Origin: an uncultured Coriobacteriaceae bacterium
GTDB taxonomy: Bacteria; Actinomycetota; Coriobacteriia; Coriobacteriales; Atopobiaceae
Direction: 5' to 3'
DNA: 16,847 bases
Assembly (NCBI GenBank): GCA_900544655.1
Contig: UQWE01000016.1
Span: 1-16,847, forward strand
Positions 7,005-13,591 of this stretch are shown here, piece by piece (the first letter of the stretch is position 1; every line of letters starts with the position of its first letter). A program made the translations under genes and the position numbers. The notes below the pieces were generated by a model. It searched no databases. It was not told where the DNA came from and saw only the letters and a program-made list of their open reading frames with translations.

Positions 7005-7924
7005 TGGGGGGGGGACGCGTGAACGATAACGAGACGACGCTCGCGAGGGATGCTGGCGTTGAGCGGGCGCGTCTGGTGCAGCCCGGCGGCATACTGTCGC
7101 TTGTTGGCACGCCGATCGGCAACCTGTCTGACGCCTCGCCTCGAGTGATTGATACGCTTCGCTCCGCCGATGTCCTTTTGTGCGAGGACACGCGCGTGAC
7201 CTCGAAGCTCCTTGCTCGCTTTGAGATTCGCGTGCCGCTTGAGAGGTGCGATGAGAACGTCATCGCCAACCGAGTGGAAGGCGTGCTCGCACGTGTTGCC
7301 TCCGGTTCTCGCGTCGCCTTCGTAAGTGACGCCGGCATGCCGGGCGTGTCCGATCCCGGTCAACGCCTGGTCGACGCCGCTCTCGACGAGGGGCTCCCCG
7401 TCGAGGTGATTCCGGGACCCAGCGCCGTGACCTGCGCCCTTGTGGCGAGCGGTCTAGGTATGGACCATTTCTTCTTCGAGGGATTCCTGCCGAGAAAGGC
7501 GGGGGAGCGTTCGAGGCGTCTGGCTGAGCTCGCGCCGATTCCTGGCGCGCTCGTGTTTTACGAGAGTCCCCATCGTGTGGTGGCGACGCTCGATTCCATT
7601 GCCGAGGCTTTCCCGGCGCGTCGCGTGGCGCTCGTGCGCGAGCTCACGAAGCTCCATGAGGAATGCGTGCGTGACCTTTCTGGCGAGCTCGCGCGACGCA
7701 TTCGTGAACGTGGTGAGGTGCGAGGGGAATGCGTCGTCGTCGTGGAGGGCCCGAGTGTGGAGGAGCTCTCTTGCCTGCGCGCGGCCTGCGCTCCAGGTCC
7801 TGCCACTCTGGAGGAGGCCATCGCTGAGGGACTTGATGCCGGAGAGCCCAAGAGTGCTCTGGCAAAGCGCCTGGCCAAGCAGTTTGGTATCCCAAAATCC
7901 GAGGTCTACGACAAACTCGTTTAA
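7004..7924 (+). CDS. rsmI: 16S rRNA (cytidine-1402-2'-O)-methyltransferase
   Basis: RsmI uses SAM to 2'-O-methylate C1402 in the 30S decoding centre. At 306 aa it is near the usual length. The family series is complete: LVGTPIGNLSDASPR, LLCEDTR, VSDAGMPGVSDPG, VIPGPSAVTCALVASGL, FFEGFLPRK, VFYESPHR and ELTKLHEE, followed by the small C-terminal helical domain ending at KSEVYDKLV. ATG 7004-7006 overlaps the previous stop by one base and is followed at once by nine Gs. GTG 7019-7021 lies in frame 15 bases later, with that G tract as a possible ribosome binding site. Homology begins only at about residue 29 (GGILSLVG), so either start is possible. It probably shares the MarR-ABC transcript. Function is very secure; the start is uncertain. 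Confidence 0.96.
   Translation: MGGGRVNDNETTLARDAGVERARLVQPGGILSLVGTPIGNLSDASPRVIDTLRSADVLLCEDTRVTSKLLARFEIRVPLERCDENVIANRVEGVLARVASGSRVAFVSDAGMPGVSDPGQRLVDAALDEGLPVEVIPGPSAVTCALVASGLGMDHFFFEGFLPRKAGERSRRLAELAPIPGALVFYESPHRVVATLDSIAEAFPARRVALVRELTKLHEECVRDLSGELARRIRERGEVRGECVVVVEGPSVEELSCLRAACAPGPATLEEAIAEGLDAGEPKSALAKRLAKQFGIPKSEVYDKLV
7006..7014 (+). repeat. G9 homopolymer at the rsmI start
   Basis: Nine consecutive Gs begin with the G of the ATG at 7004-7006. Such tracts can slip during replication. If translation starts at that ATG, a change of one base would break the frame after two or three residues. If it starts at GTG 7019, the tract would act only as a Shine-Dalgarno-like sequence and slippage would change spacing. 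Seen directly; any effect is inference, and a sequencing artefact of tract length is possible. Confidence 0.6.
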
Positions 7925-7943
7925 CCGCGCATGGCTGCAAAAG

Positions 7944-7980
7944 GAAACCTGCAAAAGGGACAGTCCCTTTTGCAGGTTTC
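7944..7980. terminator. Perfect 37-base palindrome between convergent genes (terminator or dispersed repeat)
   Basis: Arms GAAACCTGCAAAAGGGAC (7944-7961) and GTCCCTTTTGCAGGTTTC (7963-7980) match at all 18 positions around a single A. A 10-base direct repeat CTGCAAAAGG (7935-7944 and 7949-7958) overlaps the left arm. It lies 20 bases after the rsmI stop and 17 bases after the stop of the opposing small gene, so it is placed to end both transcripts. On the minus strand it is followed by CTTTTG; on the plus strand there is no U tract. The perfection and one-base loop are unusual for a plain terminator and suggest a mobile or dispersed palindrome used as one. Confidence 0.6.
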
Positions 7981-7996
7981 TTGATGTTGGTCTAGG

Positions 7997-8164
7997 TTAC
8001 CCGCGCTTTGAGCCCTGACGCCGGATGCCGCCCTTGTGGCCGCAGGCCTTGTTCGGGCCTATGCCCGCGCCGCGCACTGGCCCGCCGAAGGCCTGGCGTC
8101 CGCGTTGCTGCTTGGCAGGTAGGGGCATATCGTAGTGGCGCTTGACATCGCTGGGCTTCGTCAT
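7997..8164 (-). CDS. 55-residue very basic Gly-rich small protein, unknown function
   Basis: I do not recognise a family. The protein starts MTKPSDVKRHYDMPLPAKQQ and ends GGIRRQGSKRG. I count 13 Lys/Arg against 2 Asp/Glu, many glycines, one Cys-Gly-His cluster (residues 41-43) and no membrane segment. It is called as a gene because ATG 8164-8162 is preceded by AAGGAGACC at good spacing, better than most genes here, and because it has its own TAA and sits between two terminator-like structures. Open frame continues upstream to 8236, but those starts lack a ribosome binding site. The composition suggests a nucleic-acid- or ribosome-associated protein; that is inference. Confidence 0.6.
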   Translation of the reverse strand: MTKPSDVKRHYDMPLPAKQQRGRQAFGGPVRGAGIGPNKACGHKGGIRRQGSKRG

Positions 8165-8270
8165 CGCTGGTCTCCTTCGCATTCCGACCCGCTTACGGTA
8201 GCGTCTTTCCATCGTGATTCCAAGCGCGCCCGGCACCGGCGTCGTGGCCGGCGGCGCCCATCTCCCTCAT

Positions 8271-8310
8271 AAAAAACCGCCGAGGCCAGCCCGTGGCTGG
8301 GCACGGCGGT
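8271..8310 (-). terminator. Intrinsic terminator of the ATPase-trkA-trkA operon
   Basis: On the minus strand, arms at 8310-8296 and 8290-8276 (ACCGCCGTGCCCAGC with GCTGGCCTCGGCGGT) pair with two mismatched positions around a 5-base loop and are followed by six Ts (8276-8271). It lies 43 bases after the stop of the last trkA gene. It is a textbook Rho-independent shape, and it separates the operon from the small gene at 7997-8164. Confidence 0.85.
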
Positions 8311-8352
8311 CATACGCCACGCAATGGTGCGGGGCCTATCGAAGATCTTGCC

Positions 8353-9012
8353 CTACTGCAGCGAGTGGCTCAGGAAGTCCCTGCCCTGGTCGCTTGCGAA
8401 GGCGACCACGCGGTCACCGGCGCTAAATACGGTGTCACCGTTGGGGACGAGGATGTTGCCATCATGCTCGAGGGCGACAAAGATCAGGCCGTCGGGAATC
8501 TGGAGCTCGGCAATCGGCTTGCCCACCATCGCGGAGCGCGGGCGAACCTCGCCTCGGACGATTTCGTGACCATCCTTGCCGAGGCGCATGATAGTGAAGA
8601 CGTCCTCCATGTCGAGACCTTCTTCGACGGACTTCGCGATGATGTCCGCCTGGTCAACGGCGATGTCGACGCCCATGGACTCGTCGAACATCCAGGCGTT
8701 TGCTGGGTTGTTCACGCGGGCGACGACGCGATTCACGCCGTACTCCATCTTGGCGAGCATCGCGACCACGAGGTTGACCTCGTCATCGCCCGTTACGGCA
8801 ATAATGACGTCGGCCTGGAGCACGCCGGCCTCTTCGAGGACATCCGGGCTCGAACCCATGCCCCTCACAACGGAGCCTTCGGGCAGCTTCTCCTCGAGGC
8901 GCTGCGCAACGGCCTTCCTTGACTCGACGATGCGAACGTTGTAGCCGCGGTTGCTCAACCGAGTGGCGAGGTAGGAACCCACCTTGTCGCCGCCGACAAT
9001 GATGATGTTCAT
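8353..9012 (-). CDS. trkA: TrkA-type RCK potassium-transport regulatory protein (second copy in operon)
   Basis: A 219-aa cytoplasmic protein with an N-terminal RCK Rossmann domain (about 1-130) and a C-terminal RCK_C domain (about 140-219, PIAELQIPDGLIFVALEHDG and GDRVVAFAS). TrkA-type proteins bind NAD(H), ATP/ADP or other nucleotides and gate TrkH/KtrB-type K+ channels. The nucleotide loop reads VGGDKVGSYL, that is GxDxxG rather than GxGxxG, with acidic Glu30 at the end of strand 2 (RIVES). The start is ATG 9012-9010; its AGGAGG overlaps the preceding gene's TAG stop, giving tight coupling. It is the last gene before the terminator. The pair resembles the CeoB/CeoC TrkA pairs of other Actinobacteria. 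Confidence 0.92.
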   Translation of the reverse strand: MNIIIVGGDKVGSYLATRLSNRGYNVRIVESRKAVAQRLEEKLPEGSVVRGMGSSPDVLEEAGVLQADVIIAVTGDDEVNLVVAMLAKMEYGVNRVVARVNNPANAWMFDESMGVDIAVDQADIIAKSVEEGLDMEDVFTIMRLGKDGHEIVRGEVRPRSAMVGKPIAELQIPDGLIFVALEHDGNILVPNGDTVFSAGDRVVAFASDQGRDFLSHSLQ

Positions 9013-9020
9013 ACAGCCTC

Positions 9021-9674
9021 CTAATCCGTCATGCCGAGCATGGCGCGGAACTTGCTTGCCGAGGTCGCCTGGACGGCGGCGTAGATGATGTCGCCATGGT
9101 CGAGGACCGTGCCCTGGGTGGGAACGAAGGTCTCGTTGTCGTGAGAGACGGCGACGATGCTAATCTCGCCAACGACGGTGAGCTTGCGAACAGGACTGCC
9201 CTCGAGCATTGGCGGCACGTCGGCGCGAACGAGGCGCACGTCGCCGGAACCGATGCCGGTGACGTCATCGAGCTCGTTGAAGGTCAGAAGCTCGCAGACA
9301 CGCCTCACGCCCCAGTCGGTGGTCGAGATGCTCTGGATGCCGAGCCTGCGGTACGTCTCGGCATTGCCAATCTCGTACAGGCGCGCGATGACGCGCGGGA
9401 CGCGATAGGTCTGTCGGGAGATGCGGGCGACGACGATGTTCGTCTCGTCAGAAGCCGTGCAGGCGATGACGGCGCTCGCACGATCGATGCCGGCGGCAGC
9501 GAGGACCTCACGGTCGAATCCGACGCCCGCGACGGTCTGGCCGCCAAACGTGGGGCCGAGCGCCTTGAGGCGCTCGAGGTCCTGGTCGATGGCGCAGACC
9601 TCGTAGCCCTGCCTGTCGAGCTTGCGAGCGAGGCTCGTGCCCATGCGGCCCATTCCTACGACGATAACTATCAT
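9021..9674 (-). CDS. trkA: TrkA-type RCK potassium-transport regulatory protein (first copy in operon)
   Basis: A 217-aa protein with the same two-domain plan as its downstream neighbour: RCK_N about 1-130 with an intact loop VGMGRMGTSLA and acidic Asp30 (VCAIDQD), then RCK_C about 135-217 (GSPVRKLTVVGEISIVAVS and LDHGDIIYAAV). Sequence similarity between the two copies is limited, so they look like an old, specialised pair rather than a recent duplication. ATG 9674-9672 lies two bases after the ATPase stop, with AGAGG inside the ATPase end, so translation is coupled to the pump. No membrane subunit is encoded next to it. Family assignment is secure; the partner channel is unknown. Confidence 0.92.
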   Translation of the reverse strand: MIVIVVGMGRMGTSLARKLDRQGYEVCAIDQDLERLKALGPTFGGQTVAGVGFDREVLAAAGIDRASAVIACTASDETNIVVARISRQTYRVPRVIARLYEIGNAETYRRLGIQSISTTDWGVRRVCELLTFNELDDVTGIGSGDVRLVRADVPPMLEGSPVRKLTVVGEISIVAVSHDNETFVPTQGTVLDHGDIIYAAVQATSASKFRAMLGMTD

Positions 9675-9676
9675 CT

Positions 9677-12535
9677 TTACCTCTTTTCCGGTGCCTGCTT
9701 GATGGCGACGCCGTTTCGATCGATGTGGTTCCTCTTGCGAACGATGGCCTTTCGGGCCTCCTCGAGGAGGAGGATGACGGGCGGCAGCAGCACCAGGAAT
9801 ACGAAGTCATTCAGGACGAGCGGGCTGGTGTGGAAGACGCTCTGGAAGGGCGGGAACAGCGTGATGAAGATGATGAGTGCGATCTCGAAGAGAATACCCT
9901 TATTGATCTGCTTGTTGGAGAACAGACCCACCGAGAAGACGGATGCGGTCTCCGTGCGGCAGTTCCAGACCTCGCCGATCTGCGTGAAGACGATGGCCGC
10001 AAGTGCCATGGTCGTTGCGCGGACGTAGATAGGATCAAGGTCGTTGCCCACGCCAAACATCTCGATGCCGGGGTGCCAGCCGTTCATGACCTGGCAGAAC
10101 ATAAACGCGGCGAAGGAGAACAGGGCGCCGAGCATTCCGTACCACAGGAAGGCCTTACGCATGACCTTGCCGGAGAGCAGCGGCTCGTTGGGGTTGCGAG
10201 GCGGATTGGCCATGACGTCAGCCTCGGGAGGCTCGGTGCCAAGACCAAGGGCGGGCAGCATGTCGGTGCCAAGGTCGATGGTGAGGATCTGCATCGTCGT
10301 GAGCGGCAGCGGCACGGCGCCACCGGAGAGCAGGTAGATCGCAGAGGGGACAGCCTCGGGCACGTTGGAGTTCAGGATGTAGAGCATGAACTTCCTGATG
10401 TTCGCGTAGACCGCGCGGCCCTCTTCGATGGCGTGGACGATCGAGGCGAAGTTGTCGTCGGTCAGGATCATGTCCGCGGCCTCCTTGGCCACGTCCGTGC
10501 CGGTGATGCCCATGGCGACGCCGATGTCAGCCCTCTTGAGGGCGGGGGAGTCGTTCACGCCATCTCCGGTGACGGCGACGATCTCGCCCATCTGCTGAAG
10601 GTTTTCGACGACGCGCAGCTTCTGCTCAGGCGCCATGCGGGCGAAGACGACCTCGCCTTTCAGGGCCTCCTTGAGCTCGTCGTCAGAGGTCTTCTCGAGC
10701 TCGACGCCAGAGAAAACGCGAGGATTCGGGCCCTGGACGATGCCGATCTTGCGGGCGATCGAGAGGGCGGTCAGGCCATAGTCGCCCGTGATCATGACGA
10801 TGCGGATGCCAGCACGACGGCACTCGGCCACGGCGTCGGCAACCTCGGGCCTGGGCGGATCCTGCATGACGAGGAGGCCGACGAAGGTGAGGCCACACTC
10901 GATGTTCTCGGGCGTGTAGTCGCTCATCGAGCGGGGGATGGAAGTATCGTCTGGGCTCAGAGGACGGTAGGCGAGGGCAAGCACACGCAGACCGATGGCG
11001 GCATAGCCGTCGTTAGCGTCCATGATGCTCTTGCGCATCTCGTCGCTCATCGGCATGACCTTGCCGTCAGTGCGGTAGTTGTCGGAGAGGCGGACGACCT
11101 CGTTGGGGGCACCCTTGACGAACGCAACGCGCGAGGCGCCATCGAGTGGACGCTTGAGCTGGTGGATGGTGGTCATGCGCTTGCGGCGGCTCTCGAAGGG
11201 GAGCTCTCTCACGCGAGGCATCTCACGCTCGAGGCCCTCGAGGGAAAGGCCGGCCTTCTGTGCGCTGACGAGCAGGCAGGCCTCGGTCGGGTCGCCGAGG
11301 ACGGTGTAGCGGCCACTCTCCTCGTCCGGCTCGACGAGACGGGCGTTGGAACAAAGGGCACCACCGGAGACGAGCAGGCGAAGCTCCTCGTTGTCCGCGG
11401 CCTCCCACTTGTCCTTGCCGCAGAGAATCTCGCCCTTGGGGGCATAGCCAACGCCGGAGACCTCGTACTCGCGGTCGCAGGTCCACAGGTGGTTGACGGT
11501 CATCTCGTTCTGGGTGAGGGTGCCGGTCTTATCGGTGCAGATGACGGTCGTTGAGCCAAGTGCCTCGACGGAGCTCAGCTTCTTCACGAGGGCGTTGCGC
11601 TTGCTCATGCGCTGGACGGCCATGGCGAGGGACAGCGTGACCGTGGGGAGCAGTCCCTCAGGGATGAACGCCACGACCATGCCAAGGGCGAAGATGAACG
11701 ACGAGGCTAGGCCGTTGCGAACAAACAGCACGTCGAGGAGGAAGAAGACGATGCCCATGCAGAGCGCGAACAGGGTGACCTGCTTGGTCAGGCGGTCGAG
11801 CTGACGCTGGAGCGGGCTCTCGGAGTCCTCCATGTTCTGCGTGAGGCTGGCGATCTTACCAAACTCGGTCGCCATACCAATCTTGGTGACGACGACGCGC
11901 CCGTTGCCCTCGGAGACCGAGGTACCGGCGAAGACGAGGTTGGGGGTCTCGGCGGCGGTGAGGTCGGCCTCGAGGACGGCGTCTGCGGTCTTCCTCACGG
12001 GGTTCGACTCGCCCGTGAGCGTCGACTGGTCGACCTGGAGGTCAGACGCGCGCACGACGCGGCCGTCCGCGGAGATCTTGTCGCCCTCGGCAAGGACCAT
12101 GACGTCACCGGGGACGAGGTCCTCCGCGAGGACCTGGGCCTGCTGGCCGTCGCGGATGACGTTGACGTAGGACGGCAGCATCTTCTTCAGGGCCTCGGTA
12201 GCCTTGTCTGCCTGGTGCTCCTGCCAGAAGCTGAAGCAGCCGTTGATCAGGTTGACCAGCCAGACGGCGACGCCGAGCTCGGGCATGCCGGCGATGAAGG
12301 CGATGATGCCGGCGACCCAGAGGAGAATGGCCATAAGGTGCGTGAAGTTTGAGAGGAACGCAAGGATGGGCGACTTTTTCTTACCCGCCTGGATAAGGTT
12401 CTTGCCGTACTTAGCCTGCAGTTCGCTCACTTGGTCACTCGCGAGGCCGGCTTGGCTCGTGCCTAGCGACTTGAATACCGCGTCGCTCGTGAGTGCCGCG
12501 ATCTGCGGCACCTCTTCCTCGTGCGTATCGGACAT
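9677..12535 (-). CDS. P-type cation-transporting ATPase, P2 class with Na,K-ATPase-like ion site
   Basis: A 952-aa inner-membrane ion pump. Visible motifs: actuator LTGES, phosphorylation DKTGTLTQNEMTV (Asp335), MITGDYG, hinge VTGDGVNDSPAL and about ten membrane segments. Ion-site residues resemble the Na,K-ATPase (P2C) class: PEGLLPTVTL in M4 (Glu293), NSNVPEAVP in M5 (Ser723, Asn724, Glu727) and IDLGTDMLPA in M6 (Asp754, Asp758). SERCA-type pumps have PEGLP in M4. It may therefore move K+ and/or Na+, but Ca2+ cannot be excluded. The start is ATG 12535-12533 (MSDTHEEEVPQ) with AAGGAGGG 12 bases upstream; TTG 12544 lies closer to it. The open frame extends to 12688, but those residues look non-coding. 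The first of three coupled genes with the two trkA genes. Confidence 0.93.
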   Translation of the reverse strand: MSDTHEEEVPQIAALTSDAVFKSLGTSQAGLASDQVSELQAKYGKNLIQAGKKKSPILAFLSNFTHLMAILLWVAGIIAFIAGMPELGVAVWLVNLINGCFSFWQEHQADKATEALKKMLPSYVNVIRDGQQAQVLAEDLVPGDVMVLAEGDKISADGRVVRASDLQVDQSTLTGESNPVRKTADAVLEADLTAAETPNLVFAGTSVSEGNGRVVVTKIGMATEFGKIASLTQNMEDSESPLQRQLDRLTKQVTLFALCMGIVFFLLDVLFVRNGLASSFIFALGMVVAFIPEGLLPTVTLSLAMAVQRMSKRNALVKKLSSVEALGSTTVICTDKTGTLTQNEMTVNHLWTCDREYEVSGVGYAPKGEILCGKDKWEAADNEELRLLVSGGALCSNARLVEPDEESGRYTVLGDPTEACLLVSAQKAGLSLEGLEREMPRVRELPFESRRKRMTTIHQLKRPLDGASRVAFVKGAPNEVVRLSDNYRTDGKVMPMSDEMRKSIMDANDGYAAIGLRVLALAYRPLSPDDTSIPRSMSDYTPENIECGLTFVGLLVMQDPPRPEVADAVAECRRAGIRIVMITGDYGLTALSIARKIGIVQGPNPRVFSGVELEKTSDDELKEALKGEVVFARMAPEQKLRVVENLQQMGEIVAVTGDGVNDSPALKRADIGVAMGITGTDVAKEAADMILTDDNFASIVHAIEEGRAVYANIRKFMLYILNSNVPEAVPSAIYLLSGGAVPLPLTTMQILTIDLGTDMLPALGLGTEPPEADVMANPPRNPNEPLLSGKVMRKAFLWYGMLGALFSFAAFMFCQVMNGWHPGIEMFGVGNDLDPIYVRATTMALAAIVFTQIGEVWNCRTETASVFSVGLFSNKQINKGILFEIALIIFITLFPPFQSVFHTSPLVLNDFVFLVLLPPVILLLEEARKAIVRKRNHIDRNGVAIKQAPEKR

Positions 12536-12708
12536 GGTGTTCAAGGACCCTCCTTTCCTTGTTTGCGCATGCGTTTTCTGACGCGTGCGACCGACGGTTG
12601 TTTCACCGTTGCAAGGGGAGTATATCCTCGCGAAGACACTGGCTTTCAGCCTATTATGGGTGCGTGCAATTCTACACCTCACATGCATAAAGCGTGTGTG
12701 AAGGTGAC
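12536..12708 (-). promoter_or_regulatory. ATPase operon leader with possible -10 and hairpin
   Basis: On the minus strand a TATACT -10-like hexamer lies at 12624-12619, about 85 bases before the ATPase start; no matching -35 is evident. Between it and the ribosome binding site (CCTCCTT on the plus strand, 12549-12555) is an inverted repeat: CGCATGCGT (12566-12574) and ACGCGTGCG (12581-12589), 9 pairs with one G-T pair and a 6-base loop, just upstream of the Shine-Dalgarno. A second, weaker repeat, ACGGT/ACCGT, precedes it. It could modulate translation. I see no recognisable riboswitch consensus. Confidence 0.35.
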
Positions 12709-12738
12709 CTAAAGATAGGCTAAAGACTGAGGTAAAGC
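12709..12738. promoter_or_regulatory. 11-base-spaced direct repeats, possible OmpR/PhoB-type site
   Basis: On the plus strand CTAAAGA occurs at 12709-12715 and again exactly 11 bases later at 12720-12726; a third variant GTAAAGC follows 12 bases on at 12732-12738. Another TAAAG lies at 12688-12692, 22 bases before the first. One-helical-turn spacing of short direct repeats is how OmpR/PhoB/KdpE-class regulators bind. The block sits about 175-205 bases upstream of the ATPase start. An ACATATATGT palindrome (12767-12776) lies just beyond it. Repeats are seen; regulator identity is inference. Confidence 0.4.
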
Positions 12739-12843
12739 GTTTAATACGTCCTTATATGCTTTGTTGACATATATGTAGGCGCGAAGCTTGCGAATCGGGC
12801 TCGAGTCTACTCGCGATTCAGCTCGAACCACCAGTCGAAAGCC

Positions 12844-13387
12844 CTATTCGTCCGTGACGCGCATCATACGGTAGCCCACGCCAATATGCGTCTGGATGTT
12901 GCGCGGGTGAACCGGGTCGGGCTCGATCTTCTTGCGAAGGGTTCCCATAAAGACGCGAAGCGAGGCGAGGCCCGCCTGGTGATTGTTGCTCCAGACTTCG
13001 TGCAGGATGAAGCTGTGTGTGAGGACCTTGTCGACGTTGTGCGACAGAAGGCAAAGGAGCTTGTACTCGATGGGCGTCAGGTGCAGTTCCCCGTCGCCGA
13101 GATATGCAATGCCTGCCGTGTAGTCGATTCGCAGGTCGCCGTTCTGGAATGTCGAAGGCTCTTGCCCTTGCGCGGGTGACTGATAGTTGAGACGGCGTAG
13201 GGTCGTGCGGATTCGCGCCAGCAGCTCGCCCACGGAGAAGGGCTTGGTGAGGTAGTCGTCCGCGCCTGCGTCGAGCGCGCCGATCTTGTCGGCATCTTCG
13301 CTCCTTGCAGAGACGACGATGATGGGCATCTGAGACCAGCTGCGAATTCTTTAATGCCGGGGCATCATCTTCAACCCTGATAATGGC
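12844..13387 (-). pseudogene. kdpE: Decayed KdpE-type response regulator (internal deletion and frameshift)
   Basis: The 161-codon open frame from 13329 is plainly the C-terminal two-thirds of KdpE: IIVVSARSEDADKIGALDAG, DDYLTKPFSVGELLARIR, LHLTPIEYKLLCLLSHN, then LRVFMGTLRKKIEPDP and GVGYRMM, a full OmpR-type winged helix. Homology continues upstream of that ATG (RIRSWSQM, 13350-13327) until a stop at 13353-13351. Just beyond, in another frame, AIIRVEDDAPALK (13387-13349) matches the REC strand-1 VEDD motif. About 50-55 residues between them, including the phosphoacceptor Asp, are gone and the frame is shifted. There is no ribosome binding site before the internal ATG. No kdpFABC or kdpD is in the window. 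A DNA-binding fragment could still be made, but a functional two-component regulator could not. Confidence 0.8.
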
Positions 13388-13591
13388 CTCGGTGCCTCGC
13401 GAGCACGTTGACGATAAGCGTATCGGTCGCGAAGCGCTTGGGCGTGGGCTTATCGGGCCACGCGAAAACCCTCTGCTCGAACCACGAGACTATGCTCCAA
13501 TTTGAGCACGGGCTTACCATGCCGTCCCCATTCGTATTTCGCCCTAACACGAGCTCGATCTTTCTGCTTTCCTTTGAAATATGCCGTATTT
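13388..13591. other. Intergenic remnant region between kdpE fragment and the ADP-ribosylglycohydrolase
   Basis: About 200 bases, more AT-rich than the neighbours towards 13540-13591. A short minus-strand frame (13520-13371, 49 codons) overlaps the kdpE fragment but lacks a ribosome binding site and any match I recognise. This could hold the remains of what once preceded kdpE; I see no kdpD motif. A weak AAATA/TATTT inverted repeat near 13577-13591 follows the glycohydrolase stop but is too short to call as a terminator. Confidence 0.35.

Noticed and set aside
9725..11554. Plus-strand 609-codon open frame
   Set aside because: Shadow of the P-type ATPase; no motif and no ribosome binding site.
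12560..12630. ydaO-type c-di-AMP riboswitch before the K+/cation operon
   Set aside because: Functionally tempting, but the conserved ydaO blocks cannot be seen; only short local hairpins are present.
12536..12688. N-terminal extension of the ATPase to 12688
   Set aside because: The extra 51 residues have no family counterpart and overlap the promoter and leader; the start at 12535 follows an AAGGAGGG.
13371..13520. Minus-strand 49-codon frame beginning MVSPCSNWSIVSWFEQ
   Set aside because: No ribosome binding site, no known match, and it overlaps the kdpE strand-1 remnant in another frame.
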